Positions 1 through 10,431 are shown, numbered from the stretch's first letter. The stretch is 64,000 nucleotides of DNA from Ceratothoa steindachneri (GCA_963969495.1 OZ018317.1:218216651-218280650); one strand, 5' to 3'. Translations and numbers: made by a program. Notes: a model not told the origin generated them from the letters alone.

Positions 1-695
1 TGCAGCTTCTGGTACAGTTGGAAGAACATCGGGACAAAGACCACGTCCCATTCTTCTTAGTGAAATTAATTGAAGTAGTCCAAAGGTAAAAGAAGATTCT
101 AAACGTTTACTTTATTTCACTGAAATAAACAATTGCAGAACATAAGTATACGATATAATACATATAATAAACACATTCTTGCATTAGCGCGCACACATAA
201 TGCAGAGAATGAATGCACTCTCACATAAGCAAACATACAATTATAGGCACATATACATTTCACAAACAAAGAATTATTGATGTCAATATGTATAAGTAGC
301 ATAATGTTGGTTTCACAAACCTAGGAGTCCAGTTAGTAGAGGAACTGCAAGATCTTCATTTTCATACATTATCGTTAGTCATATAGCAATAAATCTATTT
401 CATAATTTCATTATTTTTTTATTTATTCAGTTAGAAAGCTAGTGAAAAAATGAGGCCCCCCCCCCCCACTCCACGCTTCCGTATATTGGGGGTACAAGGG
501 AAGAGAGTAAGAGTGATGAAATTTAAATACATGAGGAGGTAGAAAGTTTGCCCGGGGATCGGGCCATCTGTTTTTGCACTGTTGTATAGATTAACATTTT
601 GGAGCTAAAAGGAAAAATAATTATGCTATTTACTTCACAAAAATAATTTAGGGACACAGAAGTAAAAAAATCTATACAGATAGAATACAACAATA
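1..695. other. No recognisable gene
   Basis: AT-rich sequence with no open frame resembling a known family. It contains a run of 12 C at 456-467. Short frames here have no recognisable motif, so I call none of them a gene. Confidence 0.6.
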
Positions 696-700
696 TTGTT

Positions 701-826
701 ACGACTGGTATGGAAGATTGCGTTTGTTACGACTGGAGGCTGCACGAAGCCGGGAACGTCGTCTGATACGACTGGTGAGAAAAAATACAACAGTTTACGG
801 CTGGTAACGTCTTCTTATACGACTGG
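701..826. repeat. Five spaced ACGACTGG repeats
   Basis: The octamer ACGACTGG occurs at 701, 729, 768 and 819, and a one-mismatch copy (ACGGCTGG) at 797. An inverse copy (CCAGTCG) lies near 860. Spacing is 28, 39, 29 and 22 bp, so this is a dispersed motif cluster and not a perfect tandem repeat. The sequence between copies is not conserved. A decayed minisatellite or a cluster of binding sites are both possible. Confidence 0.6.
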
Positions 827-968
827 AGAAGGCGCGATGCTCGACGGAGAAGGAGACTACCAGTCGCTTAAAGATATGAATCGGGTATGTCGAATTACAC
901 GGGACAGAAGACGTAATGAGACAGCTTCAAGGTGGTTGATTTTATGTCTATCTGATAATCTTTTAATT

Positions 969-1035
969 TTTATTATTATTACTTACATTATTATTATTAC
1001 CATTATTATTATTATCATTATTATTATTATTATTA
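969..1035. repeat. Imperfect (ATT)n microsatellite
   Basis: ATT units interrupted by ACTTAC, ACC and ATC variants. It directly precedes the 5' truncation point of the LINE that follows. Confidence 0.85.
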
Positions 1036-1036
1036 A

Positions 1037-4000
1037 CAAAAGGGGTTTAGGAGACTTAAAAAAAGAACAACAAACTGGACCAAAAATGATAATGGTAAAA
1101 TGCAACAACCCAAAATACAAAATTTAAAGCATTTGAATTTATTATATAATGCCACAGAAGCATGCGAAGGGACCTATACATGGACAAGAAGAAATAAAAG
1201 AAGTGTGATTGACTTTGTAATGACAAACAAAGAAGGTTCTAACGTGATAGAGAAAATGAAAATAGACGAGGAAGGAGAAATTATAGACTTCTCAGACCAC
1301 AATTTGATTATATGTGAGACCAATATAAAGACCAAGAGAGAGAGAAAAGGAAAGGCTATATTATACCAAGGATGCAAACAAAGTACAAAGATATGTGGAA
1401 GGATGTATAAGAGTAAACAGAGTAGAAAATATAGACTTTTGACTTAATTGTAGAGGATTGTGCTAAAAAAGAACTACAAAGGAAGATAAAGATAAAAACA
1501 GTAGAGGGAGGAGGCAAGGTCAAAGAACCACCATGGTTCACCAGAGAAATAGAGACTGAGATAAAAAGGAGAAGGCAACTGAAAAAGAAACATAGGAGGA
1601 CAGAGGAAGGGAAAAATAAGGAGAGAGCATTCCAAGAGTATACAAAGCAGAAGGATAAGGTTAAAAAGATGGTTAAAGAAAGGATAACCAATCATGAGAA
1701 AAATTTGACAAAGCAGATTAAAGAGGAAAAAAATAGCAGAAAGACCTGGGAATACATAAACCAACTAAGGGGACAGGAGAGAAAAGAAAAAAGTATAGAG
1801 ATACAGAAAAAGAGAAACAGAAGAGAAAGCAAAACCTGTGAAGCTAAGTAGGGAGGAAGGAATAGAAAGGATAAAGGGCTTTTGGGGAAGAATATACAAG
1901 AATCAAGAGAACAAAATAGGAACTGTATGGACAGAAGTAAGAAAGAGAGAGTATGAACAGGAAATGAAAAATCAAAATGTTAAGAAAGATATGAGAGGAG
2001 AGTATAGATTCCCATGGTACTTAAGAGAGCACATGGATGCAGGGATGATGGTAAATGAGGAAATAATCTATAATTATAGAATAGAGGAGCACATGGAAAT
2101 GGTAATGAATGTAAAGAGATATATAAGACCGATGAAAGAGTACAGAATAACAGGCGAGGAAGTACAAAAGGCATTGAATAGGATGAAAAGGAATAAAGCG
2201 GGGGGACCAGATAGGCTGAGATCAAACCTGTATAAAAACTTGGAGAAGAGCCAAGTAGTGATAAATTAATTAACGGAGATATACAATGACATACTGGAGA
2301 AGAGGATAGATGTGGAGAAATGGAAGGTGACGAGAACAAAAATGATACCTAAAGCGAATAAGCCAATGGAGGAAGAGTTGAGGCCTATTGCACTTGGAAA
2401 TTGTTCAGGCAAAATATTTATGAATATTTTAAAGGAGAAGATTGAAGAGCACATCATGATAAATGAGGAGAGGAAGGAGGTCCAGGCAGGATTTACCAGA
2501 GGGGGCAGAGTAGAGGACAACTTAGTAATTCTGCAATATTGTATAGAGGAAACATACAAGAAAAAGGAAAGCCTGATAGTAACATCAATAGATTTTAGTA
2601 AAGCATATGACTCAATAAAAAGGTAATAGAAGCATTAATGAAATATAAAGTAAATGAAAGGATAATAGATATCATAAGCAAAGTATACACAGGAGACAAA
2701 ACAATTATGGAAATAAGTGATGAAGATAGGATCGAATTTGAAGTCTCAAATGGCATAAAACGGGGATGCACGGCCTCTACTGTACTATTTAAACTAATAA
2801 CATATTTAATATTAGAAGAAGTGGAAGAATGCAATGTAGGTTTTGAAAATGAGAAGTTCAACCTGAGAATGCTTTACTTTGCAGATGATGGATTAATTTT
2901 GAGCAGGAACATAGAGGAGGCAAAACAGAACATCAAAAATTTTATAAGAATAAGTGAAAAATATGGGCTAAAGATAAACTTAAGCAAAAATATTCTATTT
3001 AACATAAAAGGAAATGAACAACCAGAAGAAATTGGAGGGGTAGGGGTAGTGACAGAAATAAAATACCTGGGAGTGGTAATTAATAAAGGAAGAAACTTTT
3101 TCAGGAGACAAAGGGAAGTAATGAAAGAAAAGGCAATTAGGATGGCAAATAATGCATACTCAGTAATAAAAAAGAGCTGTAATAAATTGATGGTAGGGAA
3201 GACCTTCTGGATGGCAGTGGCATTGCCAGGAATATTATATGGAGGAAAGGTGGTTGGATTTAGTAAACAAGAAATAGAAGAGCTCCAGAAACTTGAGAAC
3301 AGAGCATACAGAGTGATTTTAGGGGCAGGGCAGGGAGATGTGGTTGAGGTTTTAAGAGGAGAGATAGGGGCAACATCAATGGTAGCAAGGGTGATGAAGG
3401 AAAAGCTTACATATTACAGAAGCATAGTAACAGAGAAAGAACAAGTTAGAAATGAACTGATGAGAAGAATACTTGAGGACATGAGAGAAAAAGGATATTT
3501 TGGTTTTATGAATGAAGTGGAAAAATATAAAAAGGAATTAAAACTGAGGGATTCACAGATAGTAAAAATGAGCGAAGATGAGATGAAGAGGGAAGTGAAT
3601 AAATGGGATACAGAAGAGTGGAGAAGAGCATTGCAAAAGAAAAACAGTGTAAGGATATATCGTATGAATAAGAAGGATATTGAGGAAGAGAGATGGTATG
3701 ATAATACATACGGGGCAATTCTTATGTATAAGGCAAGGACTAACACATTGAAATTAAATGATAGAAGAAGATTTAGTGGTGGGGAAGTAGGGTGTGAAGT
3801 GTGTGGATGGGACATGGAAAATGTGCAGCACTTCATGGTGAATTGTGAAGGTTATGAACTGGAGAGGCAGGGGGTAAGAGTATTGCAGAGACCACATGAG
3901 GAGGATGAAGAGCGAATGTTGGGGAAATTTTTATTTGAAAGAGATGAAGTGAAAATGGAGAGAAACAAGGAAATTTTGGAAAAAATGATAATGAAAAGGA

Positions 4001-4080
4001 AAATACTTACAGCTAGAAGATAAGAAACGGCAAAAGGGGAGCTGTTACAAAAGCAATCCCCGAACAGCATTCAAGTCAAG
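1037..4080 (+). mobile_element. 5'-truncated LINE, clade unresolved
   Basis: A non-LTR retrotransposon on +. It starts inside the endonuclease domain right after an (ATT)n tract, continues through RT and a Cys/His C-terminus, and ends a short distance after its last stop near a C12 run at 4085-4096. No poly(A) or target-site duplication is obvious. The missing 5' part is typical of incomplete target-primed reverse transcription. Clade assignment would need a phylogeny of the RT. Confidence 0.75.
1100..4023 (+). pseudogene. LINE ORF2 (endonuclease remnant, RT, Cys/His tail), broken
   Basis: ORF2 of a LINE, encoding the endonuclease and reverse transcriptase that act at the target DNA. The C-terminal half of an APE-like endonuclease is visible (TYTW...SVIDFV, then SDHNLI near 1285-1310). 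RT follows: a KAGGPD block near 2200, RPIALGN near 2385, an SIDFSKAYDS block near 2590, and an intact FADD at about 2880. The final 461 residues (2638-4023) are uninterrupted and end with a CEVC...H...C zinc-knuckle-like motif near 3800. Breaks: a stop at 1447, a frame change near 1840, an in-frame TAA at 2267-2269, and a frameshift in an A-run near 2615. The copy is dead but only lightly damaged. Confidence 0.8.
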
Positions 4081-4608
4081 TCAACCCCCCCCCCCCAAAT
4101 ACTACATTAGTAAAATGCAAATACATTGTTTGACCTAGAGTAAATATGTTGGAACAAAAATACTATATAGGTACAATATATAATTAAATAAACTAAATTA
4201 AGTACAAATCTTAGGTATATATCAATCTCGTCTAATTCTATATGAGCTTATTCCTAAAGGAAATCATAATTTTTACTTTGTGAAAGACCTGCCTCTAAAC
4301 AATGATCGTGGCTTTGCGTATATAGGTGAGGCTGCGCATTTATTACACTTTTTCCTTCTCAACCTTACACATAGTATGCCAATGGCGCATATAAACATGG
4401 TATATAATGTGGCAGTGGAGAAAGTAATTGGGCCTATAATTTTTGTTACATATAATCGATCATTATGATAAGTATTTAAGTGATCATCTCAAGTTTGTGC
4501 ATGTTACTTGGGAAGGATAGTTACCTGGGTTTGGCTTCAAAGTTGGGGAGAGGATATGTCTGATTAAGAGGTATTCTTTGGGGTTTATGGATTTCGAGAG
4601 ATTCAGTT
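4081..4608. other. Spacer between two LINEs
   Basis: AT-rich, with a run of 12 C at 4085-4096. A 62-residue frame at 4280-4468 matches nothing I know. No RNA gene or promoter is visible. Confidence 0.5.
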
Positions 4609-4635
4609 AACATAACATAACATAACATAACATAA
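4609..4635 (-). repeat. (TTATG)n 3' tail of CR1
   Basis: Five AACAT units on +, read as TTATG on the element strand, mark the 3' terminus. CR1-group elements typically end in short microsatellites and not poly(A). Confidence 0.75.
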
Positions 4636-4699
4636 TTTAACGGATGACAAAAGCCACAAGGGCCTATCAAAGGTCATCCGTATCCATCAAATCCCACCC

Positions 4700-4885
4700 A
4701 TATAATGCATCCATAGGATTTTGTCAGATCATGCAGCTACAATATACAATTTAACAATCCATAGGAATGTCCAACCATGCATCTACAATATATAATTTAA
4801 AGCCTCCATAGGAGTCTGTCAAAAACAAAAACAAAATCCCCCAAAATATACAATAAAAAGAAACTGCATCCACAGGAATGAGTCA
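4700..4885 (-). repeat. Imperfect tandem repeats in the CR1 3' UTR
   Basis: The phrase CCATAGGA plus a CTACAATATA-ATTTAA block recurs near 4710, 4760 and 4810, and a weaker CCACAGGA copy lies near 4870. The unit is roughly 50-60 bp. It lies between the ORF2 stop and the TTATG tail. Confidence 0.6.
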
Positions 4886-4917
4886 AGAAACATATCCACA
4901 TACCAAAAAGTAAGAAA

Positions 4918-7884
4918 TTAACCCTCCATCCCCATATAATCATCCAATCTGCGCTTGAAAACATTCAAGTTTGGGCTGTCTACAGTCTCAGGTGGCAAAC
5001 TATTCCAATAATCTACCACTCTGTTAGTGAAAAAATATTTTCTAACATCCAGTCTGCACCTCTGTTTTTTAATCTTTAAGTGGTGGCCTCTAGTTCTATT
5101 ACTACCTTCTAACTCAAATAACTTGCTGAAATCTAATTTATCCATCCCAGAAAAGATTTTAAAAAGCTCAATCATATCTCCCCTCACACACCTTCTTTCA
5201 AATGAAAACATATTTAATACCCTCAGTCTATCTTCATATTGAAGGTGCTTCAGGGATGGTATTATTTTTGTTGCCCTCCTTTGTACTGACTCTAATAAGT
5301 TTATATCATGTCTAAAATGTGGTGACCATGCCTGTATACAGTACTCTAAATGTGGCCTGACATAAGAGTTGTATAGTTTAAGGATGACCTCCTTACTCTT
5401 GTAGCTAACATTTCTTTTAATGTAACCTAGCACCCTATTTGCTCTATTTTTTGCCTCAATACACTGATTTGAAAATTTCAGTGACCTATCTACTACCACT
5501 CCTAAGTCTTTCTCATCTTCAACTGAATTAAGCCAATATCCATCCATCTCATAGCTAAATTCCCTATTATCTCTCCCCATGTTAATAACTTTGCATTTAT
5601 TAAGGTTAAAAGTCATCTGCCACTTCTGAGCCCAAGCTAACAGCTTATCTAAGTCACCCTGCACTTTAAAGCTACCCTCAACCTCTTTGACTACAGCTGC
5701 CAATTTAGTGTCATCAGCAAAAATTGACACTTTGCTATTTACACCTTGCCCAAGATCATTTACATAGATTATAAATAATAAAGGGCCTAAAACTGATCCC
5801 TGAGGTACGCCACTAATAACATTCCTCCACTCTGACCTCACTCCATTCAGTACAACTCTCTGTTTCCTATTTTTCAGCCATTCAGTTATCCAATTTAAAA
5901 CGTTCCCACATATCCCATGCAGCTTTAATTTATGAACTAGTCTTCTATGTGGAACCTTATCAAAAGCTTTGCTGAAATCTAAGTAGATCACATCAACTTT
6001 CTCACCCCTATCTAATTCTTTAGTTACATAATCCATAAAATCCAGTAAATTAGTTAAACACGATCTATCTTTTCTAAAACCATGCTGAGCATCATTAATT
6101 AACCTGCTACTCTCTAGATGATCAGAAATTCCCTTCTTAACCATCTTCTCAAGAATTTTACAGACTATAGAAGTTAAGCTTACTGGTCTAAAGTTATTTG
6201 GGTCCTCTTTGCTTCCCTTTTTAAAAATTGGCACTACATTTGCCAATTTCCAATCATTTGGTATTTCTCCAGACTCTAGTGATCTAATAAATATCTTCTC
6301 GAGAGCTACTGCAATACTTTCTACACCTTCTTTGAGTATCCTAGAATGAATGTTGTCAGGGCCAGATGCCTTACTAGTATTTAACTGAATTATAAGCCCT
6401 TTAATTTCTTCTCTGTCTATATTAATAGAATTTATCACTACTTCCCTTGACCTAGAATTATCATCAATTAATCTAACTGGTTTCTCTTCTGTGAATACTG
6501 AAGCAAAATGATCATTAAGGACCTCTACTATTTCCTCATCAGATTCTTTCAAAACCCCTTCATATTTAATAGGCCCTATTTTATCACTGTTAGATTGATT
6601 ATTGATTCTATAATAGCTAAAGAATTTTTTAGGATCTTTATTATTATTTTTAGCTAAATTAATTTCTGCTGTCCTTTTGGTCTTCTTAATAATCTTATTT
6701 AGTTCATTTCTGGTTGACCTATAATGGTTTAAATTATCTAAACTACTCTCACTTTGTAATCTCTGGTATGCCCTTTTTTTCTCTGAAACTTTATTAGCTA
6801 TTTCTTGGTTCCACCATAATGGTTTCCTACATTTCTTCCTAATAGACTTCATCGGAATACACTGTTCCTGAACCATGTTTAATATAGTCTTAAAAATATC
6901 CCACATCTCATAAGTATTCTTTCCATGGAATTCTATATCCCACCTAATCTGATTTAGCATGCTGCGTAATTTATCGTAATCTCCCCTATAAAAATTTGGA
7001 ATTTTCGTGGAGTTTGTCGTTGTTCTACCCTTAACTATTTGCAAATTAAACCGAACCATCTGATGATCACTGTTTCCCAATGATTCCCCTACACTCAATC
7101 CTTGAACTAAGTGATCATCATTTGAAAGAATTAGATCTAATATATTGGCACCCCTTGTTGGCTTATTAACAAATTGGATCAAAAAGTTATCCTCAAAACA
7201 CTCCATAAACTTACAACTTGCTCTATCTCTTCCTATCATATTTTCCCAGTCTACAGAAGTTAAATTAAAGTCACCAAGAATAACTGTATCTTCTTTGCAT
7301 CCTTTACTTATTTCCCTAATCATTAACTCATCGATACAATCAGTCTGTCCTGGTGGTCTATAAAAAGCTCCCAAGTGTATTTTCCTATTTTTACCAACCT
7401 TAATATCTATCCATAATGATTCACCTTCTCCTTGCTTTATAGAGTTATTTAGATTTGAAGAAATGCTATTTCTGATATAAATAATCAACCCACCACCAGT
7501 CCTATCTCTCCTTTGACTAATGTACATAGTATAACCCTCTAGTTCAAATTCACTGACATTATCATTAAATATATTTTCATTAACCCATGATTCAACTATA
7601 CATATTATATCTATATCTTCATGAATGATATAACTAAATAATTCATCCTTCTTATTTCTAAGACTACGAGCATTTGTGTAAAGACAACTCAGCCCACCTA
7701 TCCCTGAAGCACCTGAGGGCCTATCTCCTCTGCATCTCCTTTCTCTCTTTCCCCGACCCTGTACTCTTGTATTTCCCTGACCACTATCACTACTCAAGTA
7801 GTTTAACCCTAAAGCACTTCCATTAGCCTGCCTACCTTCTACAAATCTGTGTTTGCTTCCTTTCCCTGCCTCACTTTGAGCCAT
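4918..7884 (-). CDS. CR1-like ORF2: APE endonuclease-reverse transcriptase
   Basis: A 988-residue polyprotein that nicks target DNA and reverse-transcribes the element RNA there. Residues about 65-280 form an APE/EEP endonuclease: YTNARS (69-74), VESW (97-100), GDFN (204-207) and SDH (272-274) supply the usual catalytic residues. RT spans about 490-790, with KASGPD (505-510), DFSKAFD (636-642), GVPQGSVLGP (692-701) and FADD (722-725), all intact. The C-terminus has the usual CR1 post-RT region, ending with a WNSLP block near 960. The ATG at 7884 lies 27 bp downstream of the ORF1 stop in another frame. The frame stays open upstream into ORF1, so reinitiation or a small overlap is possible. The length fits the family and there is no internal stop or frameshift. 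Confidence 0.93.
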   Translation of the reverse strand: MAQSEAGKGSKHRFVEGRQANGSALGLNYLSSDSGQGNTRVQGRGKRERRCRGDRPSGASGIGGLSCLYTNARSLRNKKDELFSYIIHEDIDIICIVESWVNENIFNDNVSEFELEGYTMYISQRRDRTGGGLIIYIRNSISSNLNNSIKQGEGESLWIDIKVGKNRKIHLGAFYRPPGQTDCIDELMIREISKGCKEDTVILGDFNLTSVDWENMIGRDRASCKFMECFEDNFLIQFVNKPTRGANILDLILSNDDHLVQGLSVGESLGNSDHQMVRFNLQIVKGRTTTNSTKIPNFYRGDYDKLRSMLNQIRWDIEFHGKNTYEMWDIFKTILNMVQEQCIPMKSIRKKCRKPLWWNQEIANKVSEKKRAYQRLQSESSLDNLNHYRSTRNELNKIIKKTKRTAEINLAKNNNKDPKKFFSYYRINNQSNSDKIGPIKYEGVLKESDEEIVEVLNDHFASVFTEEKPVRLIDDNSRSREVVINSINIDREEIKGLIIQLNTSKASGPDNIHSRILKEGVESIAVALEKIFIRSLESGEIPNDWKLANVVPIFKKGSKEDPNNFRPVSLTSIVCKILEKMVKKGISDHLESSRLINDAQHGFRKDRSCLTNLLDFMDYVTKELDRGEKVDVIYLDFSKAFDKVPHRRLVHKLKLHGICGNVLNWITEWLKNRKQRVVLNGVRSEWRNVISGVPQGSVLGPLLFIIYVNDLGQGVNSKVSIFADDTKLAAVVKEVEGSFKVQGDLDKLLAWAQKWQMTFNLNKCKVINMGRDNREFSYEMDGYWLNSVEDEKDLGVVVDRSLKFSNQCIEAKNRANRVLGYIKRNVSYKSKEVILKLYNSYVRPHLEYCIQAWSPHFRHDINLLESVQRRATKIIPSLKHLQYEDRLRVLNMFSFERRCVRGDMIELFKIFSGMDKLDFSKLFELEGSNRTRGHHLKIKKQRCRLDVRKYFFTNRVVDYWNSLPPETVDSPNLNVFKRRLDDYMGMEG

Positions 7885-7910
7885 TAAATTTCCCTGACCA
7901 CTATCAAAAC

Positions 7911-8939
7911 CTAGTTTCCCGCCTCTAAAGACCTAATAACACTATCTAATTCCCGCCACAAAACCTCAACCCCATCTCGGCTCAGATGGAGTCCATCCAT
8001 CGCATACAAACCCTTATTCCCATAAAACCCACTCCAAACATCTACAAATACCAATCCTGACTCCTCGCACAAACCTTTCACATATTCATTCAACCCCATT
8101 GCACGAGACAACCATTCCATCCCCACATCCATTCTGGGAAGCACACCTGAAACAACGCCTTTTACTCTACTTTCACACATCCTTTCAATCAGCCTTTTAT
8201 ACTGCTGTCGTAACTCACAAGTACCCACCTTCTTTACATCGTTTACTCCGACATGTGTAATCACAACTGCTTCCCTCTCACACCCAGACACCAACCTATC
8301 ATACCTCTCACACACATCATTTACACCAGCACCCGGCAGACAAACTCTCACTCCCTTCCATTTACTTTCATTCAACTTCCTATCTAAATACCTAATCTGA
8401 GAGTCACCCATCACAATCACCTCAGTCATTCTCCTATTCTCTCTAGGCCTAGTATTACCCTCCCTCCTGCTCTCACTCACTCGACCTCCTATTCTACTTT
8501 CAGGCACGGCCACACCAGACAAATCTCTTTCAAATTCTTCCTCTCTCAGGGCATCAAATCTGTTAGTTAGCCTAACAGGTTTCATGTCCCTCTCATTCAC
8601 ACACCTAACCTGTCCTAACTTATCTATTCTGTTCACTTTCACCCACCACTCATCATCACTTACTTCACTTACTGCTTTCTCTCCAGTCCCTGTTCTAGGC
8701 CTAACTTCCTCCCTCCTGGTCCCAATCTGACTCTTCAAACGTACACTTGCATCTCTTCTCACTTCAGACACTAAATCATTCAGTCTCAAGCATTCCGCAC
8801 GTAATCGACTCACCTCCTCAGTCAAAGCACATACACGGCACTCAGACACATTCACTCTCCTCTCTACACCACAGACATCGCACACTACATACACACTACT
8901 TTCAAAAGGCATACTCTCTACATCCAAACAGTCAGCCAT
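7911..8939 (-). CDS. CR1-like ORF1 with zinc motif and SGNH/GDSL esterase domain
   Basis: About 342 residues from the ATG at 8937-8939. The open frame extends 24 codons further, but the first codon there is TTG and the stretch is hydrophobic 5' leader, so I choose this ATG. Near the N-terminus is CDVC...CRVC, a four-Cys zinc motif, then a short heptad-rich segment (possible coiled coil). The last 150 or so residues are an SGNH hydrolase: GDS with the nucleophile Ser, a PGAG block II, GVND with the block III Asn, and DGLHLS with the Asp/His pair. CR1-group ORF1 proteins are known to carry such esterases; their role is thought to be RNP or membrane association and is not settled. All catalytic residues are present. 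Confidence 0.88.
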   Translation of the reverse strand: MADCLDVESMPFESSVYVVCDVCGVERRVNVSECRVCALTEEVSRLRAECLRLNDLVSEVRRDASVRLKSQIGTRREEVRPRTGTGEKAVSEVSDDEWWVKVNRIDKLGQVRCVNERDMKPVRLTNRFDALREEEFERDLSGVAVPESRIGGRVSESRREGNTRPRENRRMTEVIVMGDSQIRYLDRKLNESKWKGVRVCLPGAGVNDVCERYDRLVSGCEREAVVITHVGVNDVKKVGTCELRQQYKRLIERMCESRVKGVVSGVLPRMDVGMEWLSRAMGLNEYVKGLCEESGLVFVDVWSGFYGNKGLYAMDGLHLSRDGVEVLWRELDSVIRSLEAGN

Positions 8940-9028
8940 ACTTAAACAAGAACAATAATAGAAACAAAAACTTACAAACAACAAGAATTTGACCCCAATT
9001 TGTGCACGCAAGTTTAAAACCTGCTAAT

Positions 9029-9038
9029 CAAGATGGCC
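9029..9038 (-). promoter_or_regulatory. YY1-like site in the CR1 5' region
   Basis: CAAGATGGCC on + reads GGCCATCTTG on the element strand, which matches the YY1 core, about 90 bp upstream of the ORF1 ATG. Some LINE promoters use YY1 for start-site choice. One short match is weak evidence. Confidence 0.3.
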
Positions 9039-9060
9039 CCGAAGTAAACAAAAGTCACTT

Positions 9061-9201
9061 TCTCACCAAAACAAAATAACCACAATTTAACTTTGTTATA
9101 TTAACCAAATATATGATCTTATAACTTAATATTTATGTTTATGTCACACACCAAAGTATATCAAATAATCAAAATATTCTGAGAGCTCTACGAAACATGT
9201 G
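9061..9201. other. AT-rich junction between CR1 and an LTR-element remnant
   Basis: No coding signal. The CR1 5' end and the 3' end of the env-bearing element should lie here, but no LTR or target-site duplication is obvious. Confidence 0.4.
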
Positions 9202-10400
9202 CTACCTGTTCGAACCACTAGGGATTAGAAAAGGTAATTCAATTTTAAACACATAATGATTTCCAAAACAGGTGTATGTGATTTGCGGTGTTCCTACAAA
9301 TGCAACCCAAATGTTGCTGCCAATGTTAAGTTGAATTATCTGATCTGATTTTACAAGGGAGTATGGGCATGTTGGTGTGGGTTGATTTGTGGTCACTTCG
9401 GCATGACAGGGGTTATTAACGGTATTTTCAATATGCTGTATGATGGGGTAAATAATGTCAATATTTGTGTGTCGATATTTGCAGTGATCTTTGTCATTTT
9501 CCTGAATGTAGTGTATATGTGCTGATTTTTAGAGATAAATAAGTAAGGCATGGGAGTTTTTAGAGGAATACTCTGCTTCACTAGTGTTATTAAAATAGGC
9601 TATCGGAAAAGGATGTAACTGATAAAGTTGAAAGTAGTTAAATCAAACAGTGGAATGACAATGGTGTACGTGTACTGAATAGGTCCGTGTGTAGTCTATA
9701 TACTTTCAAAAAATCGAAGATAGTTGGTGTCATTTAGAGGAAATATGGTATTAAGATGTAATGTAGTTTGTGCCACAAGGGTAAAATGTTGTAGCACTGA
9801 AAGAGGCGGGATATTCGGTATGGTGTTTTGGTGTATATCCTGTTGTGAGGCATATATGATCTTCCAATATATTTCTTTGATTTCTAACAAATATTTATCT
9901 ATCAGATTTACTTTAATATGAAGTAATGTTATCACTTCTTGATGGTGCTCATGTTCTTCATTATTGCGATGTAGCTCCTTTATTACATCAGTTAATGCGG
10001 AACCTACATCATTTTGGTGTTTGGCTAATAGTTTTATTTTTAGGTTAATATGGTTTAGGTCTGACTGTGGCAACACCCAATAATCCTTTAAGTAGTTTTC
10101 TCCCAATGTTAAGAAGTCCTCTGTTGTACCTTTTAGCTGTTTGGATCCAGGGTAAATTTAATAAATATTCTAACTTGTGCATAGGCTTGTATAAATTTAA
10201 TATTATGGGTTAATGCAATGTAGCTAGCGTGTAGAAGTAAACAGAGATGAGGATACATTTTGAGAAGGTTCGTAATTGTTTCTGAAGTTTTAACAAATTT
10301 TCTTGGAGTGTTAAAGGGGCAGTAAAATCTAGAAGTATGTCTGCATGTCCTGTCAGTAGTTTTCCTTTACCTAAATTTTCTATTAATACTCCGGGGGAAG
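9202..10400 (-). pseudogene. Env-like glycoprotein remnant of an errantivirus-type element
   Basis: Downstream of integrase. The longest open part is 10106-9696 (136 codons), and a second piece at 9396-9202 contains spaced Cys residues (CPYSL, TYTCFGN). Translation of 10,400-10,106 in neighbouring frames gives a helix-rich ectodomain-like segment. Position, length and Cys spacing fit env of gypsy-type endogenous retroviruses. I see no intact signal peptide, furin site or transmembrane anchor. Several frameshifts separate the pieces. The call rests on context more than on sequence identity. Confidence 0.5.
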
Positions 10401-10431
10401 CTGAAGATTTGATTTTAAATATTACGATTTA

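Larger units (their letters stand above)
4609..9060 (-). mobile_element. Nearly complete CR1-type LINE
   Basis: Non-LTR retrotransposon on -. In element order it has a 5' region, ORF1 (8939-7911), ORF2 (7884-4918), a repetitive 3' UTR and a (TTATG)n tail at the low-coordinate end. Both ORFs are uninterrupted. An SGNH-esterase ORF1 followed by an APE endonuclease/RT ORF2 with a microsatellite 3' end is the arrangement known for the CR1 group. The exact 5' end is not defined; I place it near 9060 because sequence beyond that is AT-rich and then becomes an env remnant of another element. It is the only LINE here with both ORFs open. Confidence 0.85.

Noticed and set aside
456..4096. Two 12-C runs (456-467 and 4085-4096) as a target-site duplication
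   Set aside because: Flanks differ, and the LINE between starts well inside this interval; simple sequence is the better reading.
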